Below are positions 23,738 to 31,376 of a stretch of 33,765 nt of DNA, piece after piece (position 1 is the stretch's first letter; every line of letters begins with the position of its first letter). Made by a program: the position numbers and the translations under genes. Location: the NCBI GenBank assembly GCA_027486405.1, contig JAIXPD010000070.1, positions 1 through 33,765 on the forward strand. The letters run 5' to 3'. The notes below the pieces were generated by a model. That model saw nothing but the letters and a program-made list of their open reading frames with translations. It did no database searches and was not told the DNA's origin. Origin of the DNA: Azospirillum sp. (GTDB taxonomy: Bacteria > Pseudomonadota > Alphaproteobacteria > Azospirillales > Azospirillaceae).

Positions 23738-23765
23738 CGCGTCAAATCGATCCCGATTTAACGCG
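23738..23765. repeat. Stem-loop, 12-bp stem with one mismatch
   Basis: CGCGTCAAATCG (23738-23749) pairs with CGATTTAACGCG (23754-23765) around ATCC. It has no T run. It may be a REP-like unit or element end; it is best tested by its copy number in the genome. Confidence 0.45.
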
Positions 23766-23977
23766 ATCTGCTCTAACACAAATGGCCTCCGGGAAACCCG
23801 GGGCGGGGCGGTTCAGTTGCCTCCGGTTTCCCCCATCGTCAAAGCTCAGGCGACCATGACATCAAGCCAACACGCCCCACTGAGGATCAAAACAGGGGGC
23901 GGTCGCCTCTCGGAACAACGGAATTTTCCAAAAATGAGGCTGTCGGGATCCAAGCGTGAAACCAGTCACGCGCCGGA

Positions 23978-25654
23978 TCAGGCCCGACGCACCACCGACA
24001 GGAAGCTCGCCACCTCGCTGGACAGGCTTTGCGATTCACCCAGCAGCGAGCGCGCGGCCCCCAGCAGCTCTTCGGCGCTGGCCCCGGTGTCGCGGGCCTG
24101 ACGCGACACCGCTTCGATGCTGGACGTCACCTGATGGGTGCCGGTCGACGCCTCCTGCACGTTGCGGGCAATCTCGCGGGTGGCGGCCCCCTGCTGGCCG
24201 ACGGCTTCGGACACGGTGGCGGTGATGTCGCTGATGCGACGGATGGTGTCGACGATGGCGGAGATCGCCTGCACCGCCGCGTTGGTTTCACCCTGAATGC
24301 CCGCGACCTGGGTCTGGATGTCCTCCGTCGCCTTGGCGGTCTGGCTGGCGAGATTCTTGACCTCGCTGGCCACCACGGCGAAGCCCTTGCCCGCTTCGCC
24401 CGCGCGCGCGGCTTCGATGGTGGCGTTCAGCGCCAGCAGATTGGTTTGCGCGGCGATGGAGTTGATGAGTTCCACCACCTCGCCGATGCGGTTGGCGGCG
24501 TCGGCCAGACCCTTCACCGTGTCGTTGGTGGCCTGCGCCTCCGTCACCGCCAGGGTGGCGACCTGGGTGGCCTCGCCCACATAACGGCCGATCTCGCCGA
24601 TGGAGGCCGACAGCTCTTCGGCGGCGGCGGCGACGGTTTCGACGTTGCTCGACGCCTGGACCGCCGCGCTGGACACGTTGCTGGCGGTGGCCTGGGTGCT
24701 TTCGGCGCTGCTGGTCAGGCGTTCGGCGTTGCCGCGCATGCGCTGGGCCGATTCGGTGACGGCGCGCACGACGACGTCGATCTTTCCGGCAAAGCTGCGG
24801 GTGGCGTTGTCGATTTCCGCCCGGCGGCGGGCCTGCGCCTCCTCCGCCTCGCGCTGCTCTTGGGCCAGACGGTCGGCGGTGGCCAGCCCGTCGCGGAACC
24901 CGGCGACCGCGCGGGCCATCTCGCCGATCTCGTCGGCGCGGTCGGTTTCCGTCACCTGGGTGCTGTAATTCTTGTGCCCCAGCGCGTCCACGGCGGCGGC
25001 CAGATGCTGCAAGGCCACCATCTGGCGTTTGACGTAGACGAAGATCACCACGCACAGCGCCACGCCCACCAGCAGCGACACCACGCCGATGCGCCAGCCC
25101 AATTGCTGGATCAGGGCGTAGAATTCGCCCGACGGCATGCCGACGGCGAAGGCCCCGATGCCCTTGCCCGACGCGTCTTTCAGCGGGACATAGGTGACGA
25201 GGAAATTCACCCCCAACACCGGGTATTCACCCAGGAACGTTTCGCCGCGCGCGACAACGCGCTGGTGGATGTCGTCCGGCATCTTGGAGCCGACCGGGCG
25301 GGTTCCGTCGGGGTTGACCAGGGTGGTGGCGATCCGCGTGTTGTCGCGGAACATGGTGACGGTGATGTTCAGCGCCGCCTTGATCCGGTCCACATGCTCG
25401 AACGTGCCTTCCAGCGGGGTGTCGCCCACCATCAGCTTGCCATCGGCGATGCGGTAGGGGAGGCTTTTCGGATTCAGGATCTCTTTGGCGACCCGGATGT
25501 TCATCTCCTGCCGGTCGATCTCCTGCCGTTTCAGGTCGGTGGCGATGAAGTAGAGCGCCACGAACAAGGTCGCGGCACAACTTGCGATCGTGCCGATCAA
25601 GGTCAGCGAAACAAGTTTCTGGGCAAAGGACAGGCGGCTCAGAAGATTGCTCAT
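23978..25654 (-). CDS. Methyl-accepting chemotaxis protein with single Cache sensor
   Basis: This 558-residue receptor has TM1 at about 14-36, a periplasmic single Cache domain at about 40-185 (NIRVAKEILNPKSLPY, VDRIKAALNITVTMFRDNTRI, GKGIGAFAVGMPSGEF), TM2 at about 188-210 and a HAMP domain to about 265. The signalling domain follows, with tip sequence INSIAAQTNLLALNATIEAA and GKGFAVVASEVKNLA. The C-terminus ends SVVRRA without the NWETF-type pentapeptide. Cache sensors of this type commonly bind small carboxylates. The location next to an organic-acid catabolic island suggests taxis toward its substrate, but this is inference. The start at 25654 (MSNLLSRLSF) has GGGAG about seven bases upstream; an open frame to 25753 has no better site. 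Confidence 0.92.
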   Translation of the reverse strand: MSNLLSRLSFAQKLVSLTLIGTIASCAATLFVALYFIATDLKRQEIDRQEMNIRVAKEILNPKSLPYRIADGKLMVGDTPLEGTFEHVDRIKAALNITVTMFRDNTRIATTLVNPDGTRPVGSKMPDDIHQRVVARGETFLGEYPVLGVNFLVTYVPLKDASGKGIGAFAVGMPSGEFYALIQQLGWRIGVVSLLVGVALCVVIFVYVKRQMVALQHLAAAVDALGHKNYSTQVTETDRADEIGEMARAVAGFRDGLATADRLAQEQREAEEAQARRRAEIDNATRSFAGKIDVVVRAVTESAQRMRGNAERLTSSAESTQATASNVSSAAVQASSNVETVAAAAEELSASIGEIGRYVGEATQVATLAVTEAQATNDTVKGLADAANRIGEVVELINSIAAQTNLLALNATIEAARAGEAGKGFAVVASEVKNLASQTAKATEDIQTQVAGIQGETNAAVQAISAIVDTIRRISDITATVSEAVGQQGAATREIARNVQEASTGTHQVTSSIEAVSRQARDTGASAEELLGAARSLLGESQSLSSEVASFLSVVRRA

Positions 25655-25953
25655 GCACAGGCTCCCGCTCTCAGCAAACGCCGGGGCTATTGCTGCAATG
25701 CAAAACAAACGTGAAGGTTGTTTTAGACTATCAGTCGTTGTCAAAGGCGGCAACAGCCGTGTGGGCGAAGAAAAACATTCCGCCGCTGGAATCGTGCGAC
25801 ACTAATACCCGAGGACGAGTGTTTGCTCAAGGGATGGAGAAATTAGAAAATCAACCATAAGCTGCTCGTCTCCTTGGTGCTCATGCATCGTGCCGGGTGG
25901 CACTCTGCGGCAACTGGTCAGACCATTCCCTTGAACTGGATCAATCGTTCAAT

Positions 25954-25997
25954 AAAAAAATGACCAACCGCCGCTCGGGGGAGTCGGGGGCGGTTGA
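25954..25997 (-). terminator. Rho-independent terminator of the 4HB chemoreceptor gene
   Basis: On the minus strand CAACCGCC (25996-25989) pairs with GGCGGTTG (25972-25965), followed by TCA and a run of seven T (25960-25954). It lies about 20 bases after the stop of the gene at 26017. Confidence 0.8.
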
Positions 25998-26016
25998 CCG
26001 GTTTGGCGGTGGCGGG

Positions 26017-27714
26017 TCAGGCGGCGCGCACCGTGTGGAGGAAGCGGGTGACTTCCTGTTTCAAGCGGTCGGCGTGGCGGTTCAGCCCGCTGGCGGTCCC
26101 CAGAACCTGGGCGGCGGCGGCACCGGTGACATTGGCCGCCTGCATCACCCCAACGATGGTGCTGCTGACCAGTTCGCTGCCGCGCGCGGCCTGATTCACA
26201 TTGCCGGAAATTTCGTTGGTGGCGTTGTTCTGTTCTCCGATGGCGGCAGCGACGGTGCTGGATATCTCGTTCATCCGCTCGATGATGCGGCCCACGGCAA
26301 CGATGGCCCCTTGCGCGCCAATGGTGGCGCATTGGATATCCCTAACTTTTGCTTGGACATCGTCGGTGGCCTTGGCGGTCTGGCTGGCCAGCGCCTTCAC
26401 CTCACCCGCCACGACCGCAAAGCCCTTACCCGCCTCTCCGGCGCGCGCCGCTTCGATGGTGGCGTTCAGCGCCAACAAGTTGGTTTGGCTGGCAATGTTG
26501 TTGATAAGGTCGACGACGACGCCGATCTGGTTGGAGGTGTCCACCAACATTTGCATCATCACCTTGGTCCGTTCGGCTTCACGCACCGCCTCGGCGGAGA
26601 TGTGGGACTGGTTGACAACCTGACGGCCGATTTCCAAAATTGAGGCTGCCAATTCCTCGGTTGCTGACGCAACCGCCTGGACGCTGGCAGAGGATTTCTC
26701 CGATGCCGTGGCGACGGTGGTCGCTTGGCTGGTTGCCTGATTGGCTGCGGATGACAGGCTGGTCGCGGCCCCCTCCATCTGGGTGGCTGACGTCGCCACG
26801 GTGTTGACGATGCCCATTACAGCCTGTTCGAAGGCGGATGCCAATTGGATCAGCTCGGCCTTGCGCATAGCCTCGGCGCGGGCTTTTTCATTGGCCTGCT
26901 GGGCCTCCAAGCGGTGCATTTCCAGGGCACTGGCCTTGAAGACGTCGAGAGCGCGAGCCAATTGCCCGACCTCGTCACGGCGCTCGGTTCCGTGAATGAT
27001 TGTTTCAAGATTGCCGCGAGACACCTCGCCCATCGCGCCGACAATGCGTGTCATCGGTCGGGTGATGAGTGGGATGACGATCAGCAGGGCCAACCCTAAG
27101 CCAGCCATCAATCCTCCTCCGGCTGTGATCCCGATCAAGGATTTCGTTTCAGCGACCAACATGTGCTGTTTGTGGTTGGTCGCCTCCATTTCTCTGGCGT
27201 TCGCGTTCACCCGTTCATCAATCACCTGAGTCATTGCCCGGCGTGCGGCAGCCGATTCCGTCAGGCTCAGAGTGACCGCTTCCACGTTATTGCCGCGTTG
27301 CGCCAATTCGATCACCTTGGAGGCAACGCGTTGATAGTCGCCCAGATGTTTGAGGAGATATCTTGTGGTTTCATGACTTTCGACGGAGGTGGCGGTCCGC
27401 TCCAGGACGGCCATGGCTGCATTGATGGAAATCAACTCCTGATCGAAGCGTTCCTTGATTTGGCGAAACTCATCAGGAGATTTGACCAAGAGCATGTTTT
27501 TTTCGGCGATGGTGGCTGTGCTCAGATGCCGACTGACTTCCAACATTTGAATCCGGCGTTCGGCGATCGTGCGGATCACCTCGTCGAACATCGATTCCAG
27601 CGTGTTGATTCGCATCAAGGCTGTCCCGCTGATGAGGACCAACACCGCAGTCAGAAGCGCCATAGGGCTCAGGATCTTCACGAAGAGACCTTGATCGGCA
27701 AACCAGCGGACCAT
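26017..27714 (-). CDS. Methyl-accepting chemotaxis protein with four-helix-bundle sensor
   Basis: This 565-residue receptor has TM1 at about 12-32 and a periplasmic helical 4HB_MCP-type region at about 33-185 (INTLESMFDEVIRTIAER, STATIAEKNMLL, long heptads). TM2 is near 192-212 (GGLMAGLGLALLIVIPLI), then HAMP, then the signalling hairpin with INNIASQTNLLALNATIEAA. It also lacks a C-terminal tether peptide. The ATG at 27714 is chosen because GGAGG lies six bases upstream. An ATG at 27744 and a TTG at 27756 are in frame, but neither has a good site. It is not closely similar to the neighbouring receptor in the sensor half, so it is not a simple duplicate. Confidence 0.92.
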   Translation of the reverse strand: MVRWFADQGLFVKILSPMALLTAVLVLISGTALMRINTLESMFDEVIRTIAERRIQMLEVSRHLSTATIAEKNMLLVKSPDEFRQIKERFDQELISINAAMAVLERTATSVESHETTRYLLKHLGDYQRVASKVIELAQRGNNVEAVTLSLTESAAARRAMTQVIDERVNANAREMEATNHKQHMLVAETKSLIGITAGGGLMAGLGLALLIVIPLITRPMTRIVGAMGEVSRGNLETIIHGTERRDEVGQLARALDVFKASALEMHRLEAQQANEKARAEAMRKAELIQLASAFEQAVMGIVNTVATSATQMEGAATSLSSAANQATSQATTVATASEKSSASVQAVASATEELAASILEIGRQVVNQSHISAEAVREAERTKVMMQMLVDTSNQIGVVVDLINNIASQTNLLALNATIEAARAGEAGKGFAVVAGEVKALASQTAKATDDVQAKVRDIQCATIGAQGAIVAVGRIIERMNEISSTVAAAIGEQNNATNEISGNVNQAARGSELVSSTIVGVMQAANVTGAAAAQVLGTASGLNRHADRLKQEVTRFLHTVRAA

Positions 27715-27756
27715 GGAACCTCCAAGCAGCAGGTGGCGTTTCATTGATTTAAACAA

Positions 27757-28219
27757 ACCGAATTTATCACAATCTATAGACGGCCCAATTGGGGATGCCC
27801 CTTAAAAAATGGATTGGCATTGCAAACCCTATCGAAATCTCTAACATAAAGTGTGTCATCAATATCGATCTGTCCGTTTGTTCATTTTTTCTATCATGAG
27901 ATTAATGAAAACCGTCCAGATCATATGGATGAAAATTGAGGAATTGTTTCACGAATGTTGTATGAAATTTTGTCGATACCTCGAGATTTTTTGTTTCGGA
28001 GCACGCTCGATGGCGGCATCGGTTCCAAGTGTGTGATCCGGTGTTGACTTTTCTGAACGGGGACGCGGAAATCGTCGCTTCAGCGTCTCATCACGAGGCA
28101 GCCTGTGCGCCCTTGGGAAAAATGCGCTTCCGATGGGGCAGGGGGTTGCGCGAACGCGGAGCCTCGCGATATAGGGCTATCCATTAACCTGTCTGACAAC
28201 TGGCCCCAGGAACCCGCCC
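27757..28219. other. AT-rich non-coding region between chemoreceptor and terC
   Basis: About 460 bases lie here, of which 27757-28020 are clearly more AT-rich than the rest of the window. A short open frame at 27851-28036 has no family-like sequence or ribosome site and is not called. TTGACT at 28044-28049 could be a -35 element toward terC, without a clear -10. The GC-rich part from 28080 has the composition of a leader, but I could not match it to a known riboswitch. Confidence 0.5.
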
Positions 28220-28858
28220 GTGGACTCGCTGCTTCCCGAATTGATCGCGCTTGGTCAGGTCATGTTCATCGATCTGGTTTTGGCCGGTGACAACGCCATC
28301 GTCGTCGGCATGGCGGCGGCGGGTGTGGCCAAGGCCCAGCGCGCCCAGGTGATTTTCTGGGGCATCGCGGCGGCGGTGGGCCTGCGCATCGTCTTCGCCC
28401 TGCTGACCACGCAATTGTTGGACGTCATCGGCCTGACCTTTGCCGGTGGCATCCTGCTGCTGTGGGTGTGCTGGAAGCTGTACCGCGAGTTGCGCGAACA
28501 GGCAGAGGAATCGGAAGGCACCGATCTGGTGTCCGATGAAGGGGTGGCGGCCGAAGCGGCCGGTGGGGGCAAGACGATGAAGGCCGCCATCTGGCAGGTG
28601 ATCGTCGCCGACGTGTCGATGTCGCTGGACAATGTGCTGGCGGTGGCGGGGGCCGCGCGCGAGCATCTGTGGGTGATGGCCATCGGCCTGCTGCTGTCGG
28701 TGGCGCTGATGGGTGCGGCGGCCAGCGTGATCGCGCGGTTGCTGAACCGCTATCACTGGATCGCCTATCTGGGGCTGGGCGTGATCGTCTATGTCGCGCT
28801 GATGATGATCTACAACGGCGGGATCGAGGTGCTGACCGTCGCCGGGGCGATGCGCTGA
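28220..28858 (+). CDS. TerC/YjbE family integral membrane protein
   Basis: This 212-residue protein has about seven membrane segments. The paired acidic motifs FIDLVLAGDNAIVVGMAA and IVADVSMSLDNVLAVAGAA are the hallmark of the TerC family (YjbE branch). The polar central loop (REQAEESEGTDLVSDEG...) is usual. Members are implicated in manganese export or metal loading of exported proteins; tellurium resistance is only the historic name. The start is GTG at 28220, nine bases after AGGAA; no ATG start gives the conserved N-terminus. It stands alone between divergent or convergent neighbours. Confidence 0.92.
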   Translation: MDSLLPELIALGQVMFIDLVLAGDNAIVVGMAAAGVAKAQRAQVIFWGIAAAVGLRIVFALLTTQLLDVIGLTFAGGILLLWVCWKLYRELREQAEESEGTDLVSDEGVAAEAAGGGKTMKAAIWQVIVADVSMSLDNVLAVAGAAREHLWVMAIGLLLSVALMGAAASVIARLLNRYHWIAYLGLGVIVYVALMMIYNGGIEVLTVAGAMR

Positions 28859-28879
28859 CCGTGTGATTGCGTGGACCGG

Positions 28880-28906
28880 CGGGGGGGAAGCCTCCTCCCC
28901 CCGTTT
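28880..28906 (+). terminator. Probable terminator after terC
   Basis: CGGGGGGG (28880-28887) pairs with TCCCCCCG (28896-28903, one wobble) around eight bases and is followed by only three T. It is strong in stem and weak in tail, and sits between two convergent genes. Confidence 0.5.
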
Positions 28907-28909
28907 CGG

Positions 28910-29854
28910 TTATGGTGCGACGCAGCGTTGGGCCGCCGCCCCGATGATGGCGCGGCCCTGTGCGTCCAACCGGTCGGTCAGGAAGGCATCCCACTGGCCC
29001 AGCGCGGTGATCTCGCGCCGCACGCAGCCGCAACGGCTCTCGCACAAGGCGGGCGCGGTCCCGGTCCGCTCGCAACTGGCGATGCAGGAGGCGACGAAGT
29101 TGCGGGAGGCCGGGGACTCCACCGCAAACACCCCGCTCTGCGCCAGCACCCAGATTGCGCCGTACAAAATCGGTTGATGGATCAGGTAGATGGCCAGGCT
29201 GTGCCGTCCGCCCCAGGCCAGCGCGCGGACCACGGGGCGCCCGATGCCGCCCCCCAACAGACGGCCCCCCGGCAGATCGCCCCCCGGCAGATCGCCGTGC
29301 CCAACCTCCGGCCAGCGGCGGGCCAGCGCCACCCCGACCAACAGACCCGCCATCCAGGGCAGCAGCGGCACGAAATCGTTGGAATCCGGCGGGACGGTTG
29401 TCAGGCCGATCCAGCGCAGCCATGGGCTGTCAAACAGCGGAAAGGCCAGCGTCTGCCCGGCGGCCAGCACCGCCGCCGCCAGCGCCAGCGTGGCCCCGGC
29501 GGGCCAGCGGATGACGGCCAGCGCCAGCACGCTCGCCACCGCCATGTGATGCAGAACGCCAAAAAAGATCGGGCTGTCCGGGAAGACGGCGTAGGACGCC
29601 GCCGACACAGCGGCGGCGGCGGCCACCAAACGGCCCAGGCGGCGGGAAAAGCGCGTCCAATCCAGCCCGTTTTCGGTCGCCAGCACCAGCCCGATCCCGG
29701 CGATCAGCAGAAAGCTCGACAGGATCGCGGTGCGCGCGGCCAACCACAGCGGGTTGTCAAACAGGTCGAATCCGGCCAGACCGGTGAAGGTCAGATCCCA
29801 ACAGGCGTGATAGACCGCCATGGCGACCAGCGCCACGCCGCGCGCCACGTCCAA
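28910..29854 (-). CDS. DUF1624 / heparan-alpha-glucosaminide N-acetyltransferase-like membrane protein
   Basis: This protein of about 314 residues has eight or more hydrophobic segments. It begins LDVARGVALVAMAVYHACWDL, the signature of the DUF1624/HGSNAT-like acyltransferase family, with the motif VLHHMAVASVLAL and a later GRHSLAIYLIHQPILYG. The catalytic-type His lies in HACWDL or VLHHM. The role in bacteria is unknown, perhaps envelope glycan acylation. The C-terminal part has several Cys (CIASCERTG..., CESRCGCVRREI), conserved in alphaproteobacterial members as far as I recall. The start is uncertain: the first possible codon is TTG at 29854, then GTG at 29848, and the open frame continues upstream toward lysA without any start codon. 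It lies 41 bases after lysA and may be co-transcribed. Confidence 0.82.
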   Translation of the reverse strand: MDVARGVALVAMAVYHACWDLTFTGLAGFDLFDNPLWLAARTAILSSFLLIAGIGLVLATENGLDWTRFSRRLGRLVAAAAAVSAASYAVFPDSPIFFGVLHHMAVASVLALAVIRWPAGATLALAAAVLAAGQTLAFPLFDSPWLRWIGLTTVPPDSNDFVPLLPWMAGLLVGVALARRWPEVGHGDLPGGDLPGGRLLGGGIGRPVVRALAWGGRHSLAIYLIHQPILYGAIWVLAQSGVFAVESPASRNFVASCIASCERTGTAPALCESRCGCVRREITALGQWDAFLTDRLDAQGRAIIGAAAQRCVAP

Positions 29855-29895
29855 CCGGGGGCGGCGCGTCGGCGTTTGGGCCGGATCTGTGACCG

Positions 29896-31188
29896 TTACA
29901 GCCAGTCGGGCACCCGTTCGGCCGCCAGCATCTCTTCCACCGTCGGGCGTGGGCGGATCACGGCGAAACGGTCGCCGTTGACCAGCACCTCCGGGATCAG
30001 GGGCCGGGTGTTGTAGGTGGAGGACATGGCCGCGCCATAGGCCCCCGCCGACAGGAAGGCGACCAGATCATCGTCGGCCAGCGGCGGCAACGGGCGTTGC
30101 ACGGCGAAGGTGTCGCCGCTTTCGCACACCGGGCCGACCACGTCGAACGGCTCCAGCCCGGCCCCGGATTCCGGCTCCGTCACCGGGATGATGCCGTGAT
30201 AGGCCTCGTACAGCGACGGGCGGATCAGGTCGTTCATCGCGGCGTCGACGATGGCGAAGCGGCGGTGCAACCCCTGCTTCACATAGATGACGCGGCTGAC
30301 CAGGATCCCGGCGTTGCCGACCAGCGACCGGCCCGGCTCCAGCGTGACGCGGCAGCCGAGATTGCCGGTGATCGACCGCACCATCGCGGCGTAATCGGCC
30401 AGATCGGGCGGGGCCTCGTTCTTGTAGGTGATGCCCAGACCGCCGCCCAGATCGAGGCGCTGGATGTCGTGCCCGTCGGCGCGCAGCTGGTGGAGCAGGG
30501 CGGCGACCCGCTCATAAGCCGCGCGGAAGGGGGCCAGATCGGTCAATTGCGAGCCGATGTGGACGGCGATCGACACCGGCTTGATGCCCGGCAGCGCGGC
30601 GGCGAGCTTGTAGATGTCGCGCGCCTGATCGTAATCGATGCCGAACTTGTTCTCTTTCTTGCCGGTGGCGATCTTGGCGTGCGTCTTGGCGTCCACGTCG
30701 GGGTTGACGCGGATGGCGATGGGGGCGACCACCCCCAGGCTCGACGCCACGGCGCTCAACGCCTCCAACTCGGGGATGGATTCGACGTTGATCTGGTGGA
30801 TCTTGGCTTCCAACGCCTCGCGCAGCTCCTCGCGCGTCTTGCCGACGCCGGAAAAGACGATGCGTTCGGGGGGAATGCCGCCCGCCAGCGCCCGTTTCAT
30901 CTCGCCCACCGACACGACGTCGGCCCCGGCCCCCAGCCGGGCGAAGGTGCGGATGACCGCCAGATTGGAGTTCGCCTTCAGCGCGTAGCACACACCCGCA
31001 TCCTGCCCGGCGAAGGCCCCGGCATAGGCGCTGTAATGGGCCTCCAGCGCGGCGGTGGAGTAGAGATAGAAGGGCGTGCCGACGTCGCGCGCGATGTCGT
31101 GCACCGACACCGATTCGGCGTGGAGAACGCCGTAGCGGTAGGCGAACGGCCCCATCGGCGCGCTGGACTTGGCGGTGGACGCGCTCAT
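29896..31188 (-). CDS. lysA: Diaminopimelate decarboxylase
   Basis: This 430-residue fold-type III PLP enzyme makes L-lysine from meso-diaminopimelate with loss of CO2. Lys71 in CYALKANSN binds PLP. HIGSQLTDLAPF, LDLGGGLGITY, EPGRSLVGNAGILV, VGPVCESGDTFA and FLSAGAYGAAMSSTYNTRP are the family signatures, including the Cys of the active site. The ATG at 31188 overlaps the stop of the lipoprotein gene by four bases (ATGA), so the genes are translationally coupled. The length is normal. Confidence 0.97.
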   Translation of the reverse strand: MSASTAKSSAPMGPFAYRYGVLHAESVSVHDIARDVGTPFYLYSTAALEAHYSAYAGAFAGQDAGVCYALKANSNLAVIRTFARLGAGADVVSVGEMKRALAGGIPPERIVFSGVGKTREELREALEAKIHQINVESIPELEALSAVASSLGVVAPIAIRVNPDVDAKTHAKIATGKKENKFGIDYDQARDIYKLAAALPGIKPVSIAVHIGSQLTDLAPFRAAYERVAALLHQLRADGHDIQRLDLGGGLGITYKNEAPPDLADYAAMVRSITGNLGCRVTLEPGRSLVGNAGILVSRVIYVKQGLHRRFAIVDAAMNDLIRPSLYEAYHGIIPVTEPESGAGLEPFDVVGPVCESGDTFAVQRPLPPLADDDLVAFLSAGAYGAAMSSTYNTRPLIPEVLVNGDRFAVIRPRPTVEEMLAAERVPDWL

Positions 31189-31376
31189 GGGAACTGAACT
31201 CCCGAAGAGGGTTGGCCGGGCTTGGGATCCAACGCCGGGTTGGGGTAGCCACGGGGGAAGGGATCGGTCTGTCCCTCCGGCATCGGCTGGTCGACGAATT
31301 TCGGGCGCTTGCCGCAGGCCGACAGCGCGAGCGCGGTGGCGAGCAGCAGGACGGTCACACGGATGGGGTGCTTCAC
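31185..31376 (-). CDS. Small lipoprotein between argH and lysA (LptM-like position)
   Basis: This is a 63-residue protein with a short signal peptide and the lipobox LSAC (lipidated Cys21). It is followed by GKRPKFVDQPMPEG and a Pro-rich tail (YPNPALDPKPGQPSSG). It starts at GTG 31376, overlapping the argH stop (GTGA), and ends overlapping the lysA start, so three genes are coupled. A small lipoprotein of this type next to lysine-pathway genes is common. In enterobacteria the equivalent (YifL, now LptM, beside dapF) helps the LPS translocon LptD mature. Whether this one does the same is not shown; the similarity is in size, Cys context and location. Confidence 0.85.
   Translation of the reverse strand: MKHPIRVTVLLLATALALSACGKRPKFVDQPMPEGQTDPFPRGYPNPALDPKPGQPSSGVQFP

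Larger units (their letters stand above)
23548..23977. other. Intergenic region with IS remnant and palindromes
   Basis: These 430 bases between the catabolic operon and a chemoreceptor gene hold no intact gene. They contain a transposase tail, a 20-bp palindrome and a stem-loop (listed separately). The base composition is lower in GC than the flanking operon. No clear T-run terminator was found for either flanking gene. Confidence 0.6.

Noticed and set aside
27851..28036. Small 61-codon open frame in the AT-rich gap
   Set aside because: It has no ribosome site, no recognisable composition or motif, and codon use unlike its neighbours.
28080..28219. yybP-ykoY manganese riboswitch before terC
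   Set aside because: TerC-family genes often have one, but I could not find the conserved core elements in the leader. A covariance-model search would settle it.
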